Positions 17,201 through 26,566 of a stretch of DNA of 64,000 nucleotides are shown here, in pieces. Each line of letters begins with the position of its first letter. Within the stretch, counting starts at the first letter, position 1. Source of the DNA: RHLJ01 sp965242845 (GTDB taxonomy: Bacteria; Bacteroidota; Rhodothermia; Balneolales; Balneolaceae); assembly GCA_965242845.1 (NCBI GenBank), contig CBDETC010000002.1, positions 1,054,001-1,118,000 on the forward strand. The letters run 5' to 3'. The position numbers and the translations under genes are program-made. Below the pieces are notes generated by a model. That model saw only the letters and a list, made by a program, of their open reading frames with translations, had not been told where the DNA came from and searched no databases.

Positions 17201-18505
17201 TTATCTAAGCTTTGGACGAATGAACATAATCTCTGCGAGATTAATTGAGAAACCAAGTGTCCAAATCCTTTCCTTAATTAAATTACTTTCTGTTGTACCT
17301 CTGAACCCGTATTGAAAACTAAAGTCCATAGAAGACACGCTTCTTTTAGAAAGAACACCTAATCCCGTACTAATCCATAGTGTATTAATGTCATTGCCAT
17401 CAATGGTCAGGTGCCCAGAGTCGTAAGATAATCCACCAGAATATTTAAATCTCGAAAAAAAACTGTCTGCGTTTCTTTTATATGGATGGAACTGACCTCC
17501 AAACCCGACCTTCAACCTGTCCGAAAAAAGGCTTTCTTCATCCGGATTAGTACCGTTTTCAAAGTCGCTCCATTTTTGATAGGTACCCTCTAACGCAAAA
17601 TTTACAAATTGAGAAGGGGCATAGCCCAATCCAAAAGCGGCTTCGAGAGGCATTTGCACATCTCCCACACGATTGGTCAAAGTCGAACTAAGATCTACCT
17701 TTTCCTCGGCTCCATCTACCACTTTATCTGTAATTAGCTCAGCTTTTGCTCCAATAGTGTAGGGCAGGGTCAACGTCGCACCAAGTGCTACTCGATCCGA
17801 TTCCCTAAAAATACCTGGAAAATTAGCTGCAATACCAAAGCGCTGAGAAAAAGTAGCACCCGTTATCGACGTGGTTTGGTCCTGTGCAATAAATGAACCA
17901 GAACCAAAGGAGAGCGCTTCACTATTTTCAAGGGTTAGGAAAGCAACAGATGGCGCATATCCAACAGAAATATTCCTGTTAATTCTCAAACCAAAACCTG
18001 CTTCAAACTTATTCACTCCTCCTGCACTTCGCACGTCGTTGCTGAATGATACACTATCAGAAGAGGAATCCATGAAAGAACCCGATTCAACGATCCTAAA
18101 GTCCGATTTAGAAACCGGGTAAAGAGAAAGTGACAAACCAAGCTTACCGGGATAAACTGGTAGCAGCATTTGAATATAGCCCGCAGAAAAATTTGAATTA
18201 CTTTGCTCAGAGGTGCTACTGCTTGATTTAAAATTACTCAGTTGAAGGCTGGTAGTCGCTTGTGTGTAGAAACTCCTGTTCCATAAAGCCGGATTATAGA
18301 GAGAAGTCGTTTCCAGAACGATACCGGAAACCCCCAGCACCCCATGAGCCCTGAAGTTATCTGAGGTTAAGTCCTGTGGAATACCTACTCCAATGATCGA
18401 ATATGAAGATCCATTATTGCTTTGCGAGGCAGCCCCATCCTGAGCGGCAGCCTGCACATATAAGAATGAAAAAATGAATAGGGATAAAATTCTGATGGTT
18501 CTCAT
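17201..18505 (-). CDS. Outer-membrane beta-barrel protein (Bacteroidota 'SxYSxxGxG' type)
   Basis: 434 residues, with a signal peptide ending in QAAAQ, then SSYSIIGVGIPQDL and SLYNPALW, the opening found in Bacteroidota outer-membrane proteins of the OmpP1/FadL-like group. Alternating hydrophobic strands continue to the end, which finishes with an amphipathic strand near IMFIRPKLR. The gene starts 3 bases after the DUF4270 lipoprotein gene and so is coupled to it. Transport substrate unknown. Confidence 0.7.
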   Translation of the reverse strand: MRTIRILSLFIFSFLYVQAAAQDGAASQSNNGSSYSIIGVGIPQDLTSDNFRAHGVLGVSGIVLETTSLYNPALWNRSFYTQATTSLQLSNFKSSSSTSEQSNSNFSAGYIQMLLPVYPGKLGLSLSLYPVSKSDFRIVESGSFMDSSSDSVSFSNDVRSAGGVNKFEAGFGLRINRNISVGYAPSVAFLTLENSEALSFGSGSFIAQDQTTSITGATFSQRFGIAANFPGIFRESDRVALGATLTLPYTIGAKAELITDKVVDGAEEKVDLSSTLTNRVGDVQMPLEAAFGLGYAPSQFVNFALEGTYQKWSDFENGTNPDEESLFSDRLKVGFGGQFHPYKRNADSFFSRFKYSGGLSYDSGHLTIDGNDINTLWISTGLGVLSKRSVSSMDFSFQYGFRGTTESNLIKERIWTLGFSINLAEIMFIRPKLR

Positions 18506-18508
18506 ATA

Positions 18509-19699
18509 CTATTTCGCTGAGTAAATGATCAATTTTGGGGCCCTATCTGCAGATGATGTTTCATCGTACAGAGATGTATAGTTCAGTGACCCCTGATTGC
18601 TAAATAAGTAAACGTATACTTTGTCCAGCGAAGTATCACTGAAAAAATAATTGGTGACTAAAGAAGTAACATTAAATATAAACTTCCCTTCATCATTGAA
18701 TGCATTGGAGTTAAATCCGCCAATTACGAACTCATAAGCTAAATCCTCGACATCTTCACTAATCAATGCCAAGCCCAAATAAGAAGGCCGAACCTCAACA
18801 TTAGATAATGAATTTTGAAGTGACAGGGTGTCTTCAGTGAAAACAAGTTCTGCACGAATGAAATCCTGACTTGAAACCTGATCTGCAAGGTCGGCAAGAT
18901 TGAAAGAAAGTAAATTGTCATAGGTGGAGGGAAGATCAACAGTGCCTCCCGGCCCAGGATCTACCGTTTGATCTATATCATAACCCCAATCTAAAAATGA
19001 CTGGTTAGTTGTATCTGCCCCAATGATCCTCAATTGGCTTTGAGTGTTATTGAATGCAGCAATTTTATTACTTGCTCCATCGTGTACAATAGCTAAACCA
19101 AATTCTGTTTCCCGATACTCTTCGTCACGTAATGAGTCCGGTAAATTGAAGATTCGAATATAATCGTCTTCCCAGCTTCCGCTTAACCTGGTTTCAACAA
19201 AACCAAGCGAATCGATCATGGAATCATCAAAAGAACCGATCAGTTCTGCGTTAGAGTATGTAACTGACTCACTTTTCCTGAAGTTTACTCCTCTCCAGGG
19301 ACTTGTAACTCTATAAATGGAATACGAGTTCGTAGTAGATGTATCTCCATATGCTTCATCAGGAAGCATATTTAATCGAAGAAAGAAGTTGAATGTACTT
19401 CTGAGTGTATCTTCATCGCTTATCCTTGAGATTTCAGGCTTGATAAAGCTAAATGCTGTTGCGGCACCAAATTTCGAATCGTTAAAAGAACCTACAGCTG
19501 ATAATGTTAATCGACCTAGATACGGATCGATCGTTTCAGTAGTAATATTTGTGATACGAATCGTATCAATTTCTATTTCTGTAGGTTCAACAAAGTCGCC
19601 CCCGATAGTACCGGGGTCTTCACAGCCAAAGAAAAAGATTAGGAGAGATACAGAAAAAGCAAGCTGCCAGAACCTGGCAGCTTTTGTGTTTGTGCGCAT
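18509..19699 (-). CDS. DUF4270-like lipoprotein
   Basis: 396 residues with a lipoprotein signal ending LLIFFFGC. The mature N-terminus EDPGTIGGDFVEP is typical of the DUF4270 family of Bacteroidota; the remainder is beta-rich and ends TSSADRAPKLIIYSAK. In Flavobacteriia this family is often encoded next to the same half-length glycogen-synthase-like gene, as here (28-base gap), which supports the call. Family function unknown; presumably outer-membrane or surface located. Confidence 0.7.
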   Translation of the reverse strand: MRTNTKAARFWQLAFSVSLLIFFFGCEDPGTIGGDFVEPTEIEIDTIRITNITTETIDPYLGRLTLSAVGSFNDSKFGAATAFSFIKPEISRISDEDTLRSTFNFFLRLNMLPDEAYGDTSTTNSYSIYRVTSPWRGVNFRKSESVTYSNAELIGSFDDSMIDSLGFVETRLSGSWEDDYIRIFNLPDSLRDEEYRETEFGLAIVHDGASNKIAAFNNTQSQLRIIGADTTNQSFLDWGYDIDQTVDPGPGGTVDLPSTYDNLLSFNLADLADQVSSQDFIRAELVFTEDTLSLQNSLSNVEVRPSYLGLALISEDVEDLAYEFVIGGFNSNAFNDEGKFIFNVTSLVTNYFFSDTSLDKVYVYLFSNQGSLNYTSLYDETSSADRAPKLIIYSAK

Positions 19700-19727
19700 T
19701 AAAAATTTCGTCTTGATGTTTCTTTCT

Positions 19728-20525
19728 TTATTCAGCTAACACCCTATAGTAATCGGCAAACTTAGCCGATACGTCTTCCGGAGATCCCTGAATCTGCTTA
19801 GGATCGATACCCAACTCTTTGAATACTTCATCAAATTCGTTTTTAAGGTAATTACCGGTTACAACGTAATCGCTATACATTAAGCCTAGTTTCAATAAAT
19901 CAACTTTACCATTATCGGTCAGCGCGTTTATATCTACGTCTTCAGGTAAGCCGAGTAATTCTAAAATCTTCGCTGTATCAGCTGTACCTTCATTTTCAGG
20001 GTGATGAAGATTATAAATTACTTTAGTTCCTTGGAAAATCTTCTCATCCTTGTATTTAGTTTTTACGAGCAATGGAATCAATCCAGCAGGCCAATCGTGA
20101 CAGTGGATGATATCCGGCTCCCAACCAAGCTTCATAACTGTTTCAAGTACCCCTTTATTGTAGAACGCTAATCGTTCTGCATTATCGGGATAAAAGCTTT
20201 CATCCTTAGGGTCTTTGAACAGCCCTTTTCTTTTGAAGTAAGTATCGTTATCTAAAAAATAAACCTGCAGCTTTGCATTAGGAATACTAGCCACTTTAAT
20301 TTTCATACTCTCTTTAGTGTCTCCAACCTCAACCTCGATTCCAGAGAGTCTGATTACCTCATGAAGCCGGTTTCTACGATCATTAATCGTACCATACTTT
20401 GGTAGTAGTATTCTAATTTCGAAACCTTTGTCTTGTAAAGATGCGGGTAAAAACCTTAGCAGATCGGCCGTATAAGTCATTCTTGCAAAAGGAGAAATCT
20501 CAGCTGCCGCGTATAAAATTTTCAT
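19728..20525 (-). CDS. Half-length glycogen synthase-like protein (GT5 N-terminal domain only)
   Basis: 265 residues aligning with the N-terminal Rossmann domain of GlgA: MKILYAAAEISPFARM, RILLPKYG, DIIHCHDWPAGLIP and VIYNLHHPENEG. The second Rossmann domain with the catalytic 'EPCGL' region of about 200 residues is absent. The ADP-glucose-binding KxGGL motif is replaced by RMTYT. Such short forms are common in Bacteroidota next to DUF4270 genes. Whether it makes glycogen is doubtful, yet it lies in an operon with glgB and malQ. Start ATG is 12 bases after comA. Confidence 0.75.
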   Translation of the reverse strand: MKILYAAAEISPFARMTYTADLLRFLPASLQDKGFEIRILLPKYGTINDRRNRLHEVIRLSGIEVEVGDTKESMKIKVASIPNAKLQVYFLDNDTYFKRKGLFKDPKDESFYPDNAERLAFYNKGVLETVMKLGWEPDIIHCHDWPAGLIPLLVKTKYKDEKIFQGTKVIYNLHHPENEGTADTAKILELLGLPEDVDINALTDNGKVDLLKLGLMYSDYVVTGNYLKNEFDEVFKELGIDPKQIQGSPEDVSAKFADYYRVLAE

Positions 20526-20537
20526 AGATAGTTATGC

Positions 20538-21356
20538 TTACTCTTTATTGGAGATTTTATTCTCTTTTATTACTTGATCTAATTCATTGTCCTCATCAAG
20601 TGAATAGAAATCTGTTAATGTATCACTTCTAAGCCCTAGTCGAAGGGTTTCAAGAGGAATTACTTCTTCTGGCTGGATATTGCCAAGATTAACATTGCTG
20701 CCATATTTTTTTATAAACCAGACTTGCTGTTCTTTTTGAGGAGCCTCAAAAATCAAATTCTCAACCGGTATCTGATCAGTAATCTCTTCTATTAAGCCTG
20801 AACGAATTTCTCCATTAGGCCTAAAAACACCAACTGTACCACTTTCCCTCGCCTCACAAATAACTTTTTTGGCACCAGCTTCGAGTTCTTGACGGATAAC
20901 ATTCACCCACTTATAAGGAGGAATGATTTCATTGGGGTTTTTACTTCCCACTTCTGAATACACAGTATAATCTTTACTTAATTCTTTGATTATAGCCTGC
21001 TTCTTCTCATCTGAAATCCAAATTGTACCATTTGATACTTCTAGATGAGTAATTTCATACTTCTCCAGCAGCCTACGGTAGGCATCTAATTGGTCTCTGA
21101 ATAGGTACGCCTCAAATAGAGTACCCCCAAAATAGACGGTAATACCTGCTGAGGTGTACACCTCCAACTTACTTTCCAGATTTGGAGTAACGTATGAAGT
21201 ACCCCAGCCAAGCTTAACTACATCGGTGTATTCTGCGCATACCTCGCAAAAATCTTCTGCCTGGCGCACACTATACCCTTTATCAAGTACAAGAGTAATC
21301 CCTTCATTTCGAGGTTTTTGAGATCGATGAGGAAGGTTTTTAAGAGAAAACGACAT
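20538..21356 (-). CDS. comA: Phosphosulfolactate synthase ComA
   Basis: 272-residue TIM-barrel enzyme adding sulfite to phosphoenolpyruvate to give phosphosulfolactate. Family segments seen are DVVKLGWGTSY, VYFGGTLFEAY, HLEVSNGTIWI, YSEVGSKNP, ICEARESGTVGVFRPNGEIR and LIFEAPQKEQQVWFI, the order found in archaeal ComA and Bacillus YitD. The phosphatase for the next step, ComB, is encoded 30 kb away in this window. In bacteria the product sulfolactate may be a solute or feed sulfonates such as sulfonolipids; no later enzyme is seen here. Confidence 0.88.
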   Translation of the reverse strand: MSFSLKNLPHRSQKPRNEGITLVLDKGYSVRQAEDFCEVCAEYTDVVKLGWGTSYVTPNLESKLEVYTSAGITVYFGGTLFEAYLFRDQLDAYRRLLEKYEITHLEVSNGTIWISDEKKQAIIKELSKDYTVYSEVGSKNPNEIIPPYKWVNVIRQELEAGAKKVICEARESGTVGVFRPNGEIRSGLIEEITDQIPVENLIFEAPQKEQQVWFIKKYGSNVNLGNIQPEEVIPLETLRLGLRSDTLTDFYSLDEDNELDQVIKENKISNKE

Positions 21357-21412
21357 TATTTATGATCTAAATCCAAGCTCTAAATATACTAAAATATGCG
21401 AATGTATTAAAG

Positions 21413-22921
21413 CTAGGCTTTTTCTTGATTAGGTTTACGATTACCCAGCTCAACCAGAAACGAAATTTGTTTCTCATCTACTTTATTAAACATTGAGTCT
21501 GTATATCTCCACAACCAGTTACCAGAAGAGGTACCTGGAAAATTCATTCTATGCTCCCCATCTAAATTCATAAAATCCTGAAGCGGGAAAATGGCCTGAT
21601 CCGAGGTCGAAAGCATGCCAAGACGAATTAGCTCCCAATTAATTGATGAACCGTCCGAACGGGTATACACTCTTACACGATGTTGTTCTACTTCGGGAGC
21701 ACTTTTATACCACCCGATTGACGTATCATTATCATGAGTACCGCTGTATGCCACACTATTTTGAGGATAATTATGCGGAAGGAAAGCATTCGCTGCATCG
21801 GCATCGAAAGCAAATTGTATGATCTTCATTCCAGGAAATGCATATTTATCCCTTAGCTTTTCTACACCCTCTGTCACAAAACCAAGGTCTTCTGCTATAA
21901 TAGGCAGCTCTCCACATTCCTTAAGAATGGTATCAAAAAGCTTTTCTCCGGGGCCATTAACCCAACGGCCATTTATCGCTGTTTCTTCACTAGCCTCCAC
22001 TTCCCAATACGCATCGAAGCCTCGAAAATGGTCTACCCGGATTGCATCACAAATCTTAAACATGTGCTTGAAGCGGTCTACCCACCAGGAAAAGCCATCT
22101 TTCTCTAATACTTCCCAATTGTATTGTGGATTACCCCATAGCTGACCCGTTTCACTGAAATAATCGGGGGGGACTCCTGCAACCAATACCCTGTTACCCT
22201 CATCGTCCACTTCAAAGTATTCCGGATTAGCCCAAACATCTGAACTATTATGATCGACAAAGATTGGGATATCACCAACTACGCGAACATTTTTTGAGTT
22301 TGCGTAATCTTTTAAGCTCATCCATTGATTTTCAAACTCGTACTGCATCCAATACTGAAGTTTGATCTCGTTCTTAAATTTTTTCTTATGGGCCTTAATA
22401 GCTTCGGGTTTCCGTTGAGCAATATCTTTATCCCAGGTATTCCATGGCTGTTTATTGTAGTGGAGTGCACAAGCCATAAACAACACATAATCATCTAGCC
22501 AATGCTTATTAGCCTTTTTAAATGCGCTAAATCTTTTTTCCTCTTCTTCAGATATATTCTCATAAAACCGCTCACTGGCTTTGCTAAATAGCTGATCTTT
22601 ATTTGCAAATGCTTCGTCATAAAGCACTTCTACTCCTGATGGTAATTCTGCTGATTGAGCTTCCTTTTTTGTCAGTAACCCCTTTGAAACTAAAATATCG
22701 GGACTGATCAAATAGACATTCCCTGCAAAAGCTGAATAACTAGCATAAGGGGAATTCCCATATCCAGTAGGAGTGAGGGGTAGCACCTGCCAAATAGTTT
22801 GGTGTGTTCGCACCAGAAAATCAACAAATACCCTTGCTTCGGCTCCAAAATCACCAATCCCATATTTTCCCGGAAAAGATGTTGGATGAACCAGTGTACC
22901 ACACGAACGAGGAAATCTCAT
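21413..22921 (-). CDS. malQ: 4-alpha-glucanotransferase (amylomaltase)
   Basis: 502-residue GH77 enzyme that transfers maltooligosaccharide chains in glycogen and maltodextrin metabolism. It opens with GTLVHPTSFPGKYGIGDFG and QVLPLTPTGYGNSPYAS. The catalytic nucleophile aspartate is in IRVDHFRGFDAYW, the acid/base glutamate in IIAEDLG, and the stabilising aspartate in YSGTHDNDT. Length is normal. Six bases separate it from glgB upstream, so the two are cotranscribed. Confidence 0.95.
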   Translation of the reverse strand: MRFPRSCGTLVHPTSFPGKYGIGDFGAEARVFVDFLVRTHQTIWQVLPLTPTGYGNSPYASYSAFAGNVYLISPDILVSKGLLTKKEAQSAELPSGVEVLYDEAFANKDQLFSKASERFYENISEEEEKRFSAFKKANKHWLDDYVLFMACALHYNKQPWNTWDKDIAQRKPEAIKAHKKKFKNEIKLQYWMQYEFENQWMSLKDYANSKNVRVVGDIPIFVDHNSSDVWANPEYFEVDDEGNRVLVAGVPPDYFSETGQLWGNPQYNWEVLEKDGFSWWVDRFKHMFKICDAIRVDHFRGFDAYWEVEASEETAINGRWVNGPGEKLFDTILKECGELPIIAEDLGFVTEGVEKLRDKYAFPGMKIIQFAFDADAANAFLPHNYPQNSVAYSGTHDNDTSIGWYKSAPEVEQHRVRVYTRSDGSSINWELIRLGMLSTSDQAIFPLQDFMNLDGEHRMNFPGTSSGNWLWRYTDSMFNKVDEKQISFLVELGNRKPNQEKA

Positions 22922-22927
22922 AAATTT

Positions 22928-25132
22928 CTATTTCTTAGGTTTTAATATTACCCCAGCCAGGGGTGGAATTGTAATATTTAGTTTAGCAGGCTGATTTTGC
23001 CACTCACTTAGAGAAGCATGGAGTATAGTATCTCCAACATTGCTTCCCCCATAGAATGAAGAATCACTATTCATAACGATCTCATACTCTCCTGGAATTG
23101 GAGCTCCTATGGTATAATTATGATGAACAGTTGGGGTGAAGTTTAAAACGGTTATAACAAAATCTTCCGGGTCTTTAGCTCTTCGGATGAATGAAATAAT
23201 GCTATTATCTGCATCATTGATATCAAGCCATTCAAATCCACGCCAATCAAAATCAACCTCATACAATGCTGGAGTATCTTTTATGAGTTGGTTTAAATTC
23301 TTCACCAAAAGCTGAACTCCCTGATGATTTTGCCAGTCCAATAGATGCCAATCAAGGGATTTTGATTCACTCCATTCCTCCCATTGTCCAAATTCACATC
23401 CCATAAAAAGAAGTTTCTTTCCTGGGTGAGTAAACATATAGGTGTATAGCAGCCTGAGGTTTGCAAATTTTTGCCAGTCATCTCCTGGCATTTTAGAAAG
23501 CATAGCCTGCTTCATGTGCACCACTTCATCATGAGAAAAAGGAAGTGCAAAATTCTCACTGAAAGCATAAATCATTGAAAAGGTAAGTTCTCCCTGATGA
23601 TACTTCCGATAAATTGGATCCTTTTCGATATAAGCGAGGGTATCATTCATCCAACCCATATTCCACTTGTAGTCAAATCCCAGGCCTCCCGTTTCAGTAG
23701 GTCGCGATACACCTCCCCAGGAGGTTGATTCTTCAGCAAAAGTAACTACACCTGGGAAATGGTGGTGCACCGAATCATTGAAGGTGCGTAAAAAATCAAT
23801 GGCTTCAATATTTTCCCTGCCACCATATTTATTGGGTATCCATTCTCCCTCTTCTCTTGAATAATCCAGATAAAGCATAGACGCTACCGCATCCACCCTT
23901 AGGCCATCAATATGGAATTTATCGCACCAATAGAGAGCGTTGGAGATAAGGAAGTTTTTGACTTCCGTTCTTCCAAAATTAAAAATACAGGTTCCCCAAT
24001 CTTTGTGTTCCCCCTGGCGTGAATCTTCGTGCTCGAATAAACCTGTTCCATCAAATCTTCTTAATCCATGCTCATCTTTTGCAAAGTGAGCCGGCACCCA
24101 GTCAACAATAACTCCTATTCCTGCTTTATGGCACTCATCAACGAAGTACATAAAATCGTGAGGGCTTCCAAACCTGCTGGTAGGAGCAAAATATCCGGTT
24201 ATTTGGTATCCCCAGGAAGGGTCATAAGGGTGCTCCGCAATTGGCAGAAGTTCAACATGAGTATAGCCCATTTCCTTTACATAAGGCACCAGTTGTTCGG
24301 CTAACTCTCTGTAGTTCAAAAACCCAGGGTCCTCGCCAACTTTTCTCCTCCAGGAGCCAATATGCAATTCATAAATGGAAAGCGGCTTATTATGAGCCTG
24401 ATTTTCTGCCCGTTTCTTTACCCACTTAGAGTCTCCCCATTTATAGCCCTCTAAATTAAACACTACTGAAGCCGTATCAGGACGTAGCTCTGCAGCAAAA
24501 GCAAACGGATCTGATTTTTTAAGCGGGGGATCCTGTACCGGGGTTTTAATTTCGAATTTGTACTGGTCACCCTCTGCCACTTGAGGAATGAATAACTCCC
24601 ATAACCCCTGATCATGGAATTTACGCATCCGGTGAGTCCTGCCATCCCAATTATTAAATGAACCTATCACACTTACTCGAGATGCACTTGGCGCAGCCAC
24701 TACGAAATGAACCCCATGAACTCCTTCGACTTCCTTTGTGTGAGCACCCATGAAGTGATACGCCTGATGGTGATTACCCTCTCCCCAGAGTTGGAGATCA
24801 AAATCGTTGATTAGAGGGTCGTAGGAATATGGATCGTTTATCGTGTATGAATCCCCATTATTCGGCTCTATGGTAAGAGAATAAGCGAACTTATTTTTCC
24901 TTCGGGGAAATACATATTCAAAAAGGCCCTCAGGAGACATTCTTTCTAGCTCGATAGGCTTAGACTTTCCAACATTTACAAATAGCCTTTTTGCTTCTGG
25001 GCGAAACACACGTAGTACTATTTTCTCCTTTTTTTCCTGAGAAATAGAGTGAAGTCCCAGCACAGAAAATGGGTCTCCATGCTCTCCATTCGATATTGAT
25101 TCAATGATGTCAGTAGTTAGCGTAGCACTCAT
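22928..25132 (-). CDS. glgB: 1,4-alpha-glucan branching enzyme
   Basis: GH13 enzyme making alpha-1,6 branches in glycogen, about 734 residues. N-terminal GlgB-type beta domains (with HGDPFSVLG and VIGSFNNWDGRTHRM of CBM48) precede the barrel. Catalytic residues are Asp in GLRVDAVASMLYLDYSR, Glu in VTFAEESTSW, and Asp in PFSHDEVVH. I start at the ATG at 25132; a TTG eight codons earlier lies in the promoter. First gene of the seven-gene unit ending at the terminator near 15.7 kb. Confidence 0.95.
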   Translation of the reverse strand: MSATLTTDIIESISNGEHGDPFSVLGLHSISQEKKEKIVLRVFRPEAKRLFVNVGKSKPIELERMSPEGLFEYVFPRRKNKFAYSLTIEPNNGDSYTINDPYSYDPLINDFDLQLWGEGNHHQAYHFMGAHTKEVEGVHGVHFVVAAPSASRVSVIGSFNNWDGRTHRMRKFHDQGLWELFIPQVAEGDQYKFEIKTPVQDPPLKKSDPFAFAAELRPDTASVVFNLEGYKWGDSKWVKKRAENQAHNKPLSIYELHIGSWRRKVGEDPGFLNYRELAEQLVPYVKEMGYTHVELLPIAEHPYDPSWGYQITGYFAPTSRFGSPHDFMYFVDECHKAGIGVIVDWVPAHFAKDEHGLRRFDGTGLFEHEDSRQGEHKDWGTCIFNFGRTEVKNFLISNALYWCDKFHIDGLRVDAVASMLYLDYSREEGEWIPNKYGGRENIEAIDFLRTFNDSVHHHFPGVVTFAEESTSWGGVSRPTETGGLGFDYKWNMGWMNDTLAYIEKDPIYRKYHQGELTFSMIYAFSENFALPFSHDEVVHMKQAMLSKMPGDDWQKFANLRLLYTYMFTHPGKKLLFMGCEFGQWEEWSESKSLDWHLLDWQNHQGVQLLVKNLNQLIKDTPALYEVDFDWRGFEWLDINDADNSIISFIRRAKDPEDFVITVLNFTPTVHHNYTIGAPIPGEYEIVMNSDSSFYGGSNVGDTILHASLSEWQNQPAKLNITIPPLAGVILKPKK

Positions 25133-25153
25133 AACAGCTTGGGTTAGAAGGGG

Positions 25154-25161
25154 CAAAAATA
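25154..25161 (-). promoter_or_regulatory. -7 promoter element TATTTTTG for glgB
   Basis: Exact TAnnTTTG match on the minus strand, 21 bases before the glgB ATG. A TTTG lies 14 bases upstream, closer than the usual 17-23 spacing, so the -33 element is uncertain. Confidence 0.5.
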
Positions 25162-25233
25162 TAATAAAATTACTGCAAAGCGTTATGATGGAATTGAAGG
25201 TGTTTTGAAGACACGTAATCTCTATTTTTAGCC

Positions 25234-26460
25234 ATGGATCATACCGGATTTATCGCTCGTCGATATCTTTTTTCTCGAAAGCATGTTTCTCTTATTTCAA
25301 CTCTGACTTACATAAGTATTGTCGGGGTTACTATTGGTACTGCCTTACTTATTGTAGTGCTTTCCGTCTTCAATGGCTTTTTTGATGTAATCAAAAACCT
25401 GCTTCTTTCTTATGACCCTGATATTAAAATCGAATCTTCTTCGGCTTCCATTTTTAAGCAAAACCAGGCTTTAATTGATGAATTAGAATCCATACCAGAG
25501 ATACAGCACTATTCTGCTTATGTGCAGGGTAAAGCGTTACTGAGTTACAAAAATGACCGAAGTGCCGTTGTAGATGTGAAGGGCATTTCGATTGACGACT
25601 TTTTTGAGATGGTAAGTATTGAAGAAAGTGTTACCTCAGGCGTCTTCGAAGTTAATGTAAGAAATAGGAAACCAGGGGCAGTAATTCCGGAAAACATTCG
25701 AAACCAACTTCTATTGAGCCCTGGTGATGAAGTTGTATTGCTGAGCGCAAATGGAATGAAGAAAGCGCTAACCCAAATCACCGTGCCTCGATCTTTCCGT
25801 TTTGATGTAAGAGGAGCCTATTTTTTACAGCAAGTAGCAAGCGGCCCCCAGGTGTTTGTTGACTTGACGGCTGCACAACGTTTGTTTAACTCCAGAAATG
25901 GAATCTCCGGAATCGAAATAAAATTGGAAAATAATGAGGATGCTGATTATGTGAAGCAACTCCTTCAATCAAGATTAGGAGAGGAGTATAAAATCTCTAC
26001 CTGGTATGACCTTCAAAAGCCTCTCTATGATGTGATGTATCTGGAAAAATGGGGTGCTTATGTAATACTGATGATCATTGTGGTAGTGGCCGTGCTGAAT
26101 ATTATCGGTTCACTAACCATGATTGTGATACAAAAAAGAAGAGATATCGGCATTCTAATTTCCATGGGGTATAGTAAAGCCTCTATCAAAAAGATTTTTA
26201 GAAAGCAGGGGCTCTATATCGGCGCTATTGGTTGTGGAATTGGGGGTACTCTTGGTTTTCTATTGTGCTGGGTTCAACAGGAATTTGGAATTATCAAGCT
26301 TTCCTCTGCTTTTATCATAGATGCTTACCCGGTAGATGTGCACCTGTTCGACATTGCCTTAGTTTTATTGGGAAGCATGTTCCTTTGCTTTGCTGCCAGT
26401 TGGTTTCCATCAAAGCAAGCATCAGAGATTCAGCCTGCTGAAGCTGTTCGATACGAGTAA
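25234..26460 (+). CDS. LolC/LolE-type lipoprotein-releasing permease (FtsX family)
   Basis: 408 residues with four membrane segments. One is near residues 22-45 (SIVGVTIGTALLIVVLSVFNGFF), then a large periplasmic domain to about 265, then three segments in the FtsX domain (VILMIIVVVAVLNIIGSLTMIVIQKRRDIGILISMGYSKASIKKIF). This is the LolCE layout, including the short N-terminal RRYLFSRK. LolCE with LolD releases lipoproteins to LolA; a LolA-like gene occurs at 49 kb. Only one permease gene and no lolD are present here, so it may act as a homodimer or with distant partners. Confidence 0.85.
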   Translation: MDHTGFIARRYLFSRKHVSLISTLTYISIVGVTIGTALLIVVLSVFNGFFDVIKNLLLSYDPDIKIESSSASIFKQNQALIDELESIPEIQHYSAYVQGKALLSYKNDRSAVVDVKGISIDDFFEMVSIEESVTSGVFEVNVRNRKPGAVIPENIRNQLLLSPGDEVVLLSANGMKKALTQITVPRSFRFDVRGAYFLQQVASGPQVFVDLTAAQRLFNSRNGISGIEIKLENNEDADYVKQLLQSRLGEEYKISTWYDLQKPLYDVMYLEKWGAYVILMIIVVVAVLNIIGSLTMIVIQKRRDIGILISMGYSKASIKKIFRKQGLYIGAIGCGIGGTLGFLLCWVQQEFGIIKLSSAFIIDAYPVDVHLFDIALVLLGSMFLCFAASWFPSKQASEIQPAEAVRYE

Positions 26461-26475
26461 CATCAGGAAGTAAGA

Positions 26476-26496
26476 ACCTGCCTGCGGAAGGCAGGT
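26476..26496. repeat. Short hairpin between convergent genes
   Basis: ACCTGCCT-GCGGA-AGGCAGGT, a perfect 8-bp stem with a 5-base loop, between the converging LolC/E-like and Mur-ligase genes. No T-run follows, so it is a repeat or weak terminator. Confidence 0.5.
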
Positions 26497-26566
26497 ATTC
26501 AACAATGAATAACGAAGGAAGAGTTTTACAGACACTTTAACTTCTTAAATCCTTGTTCTTTATTCC

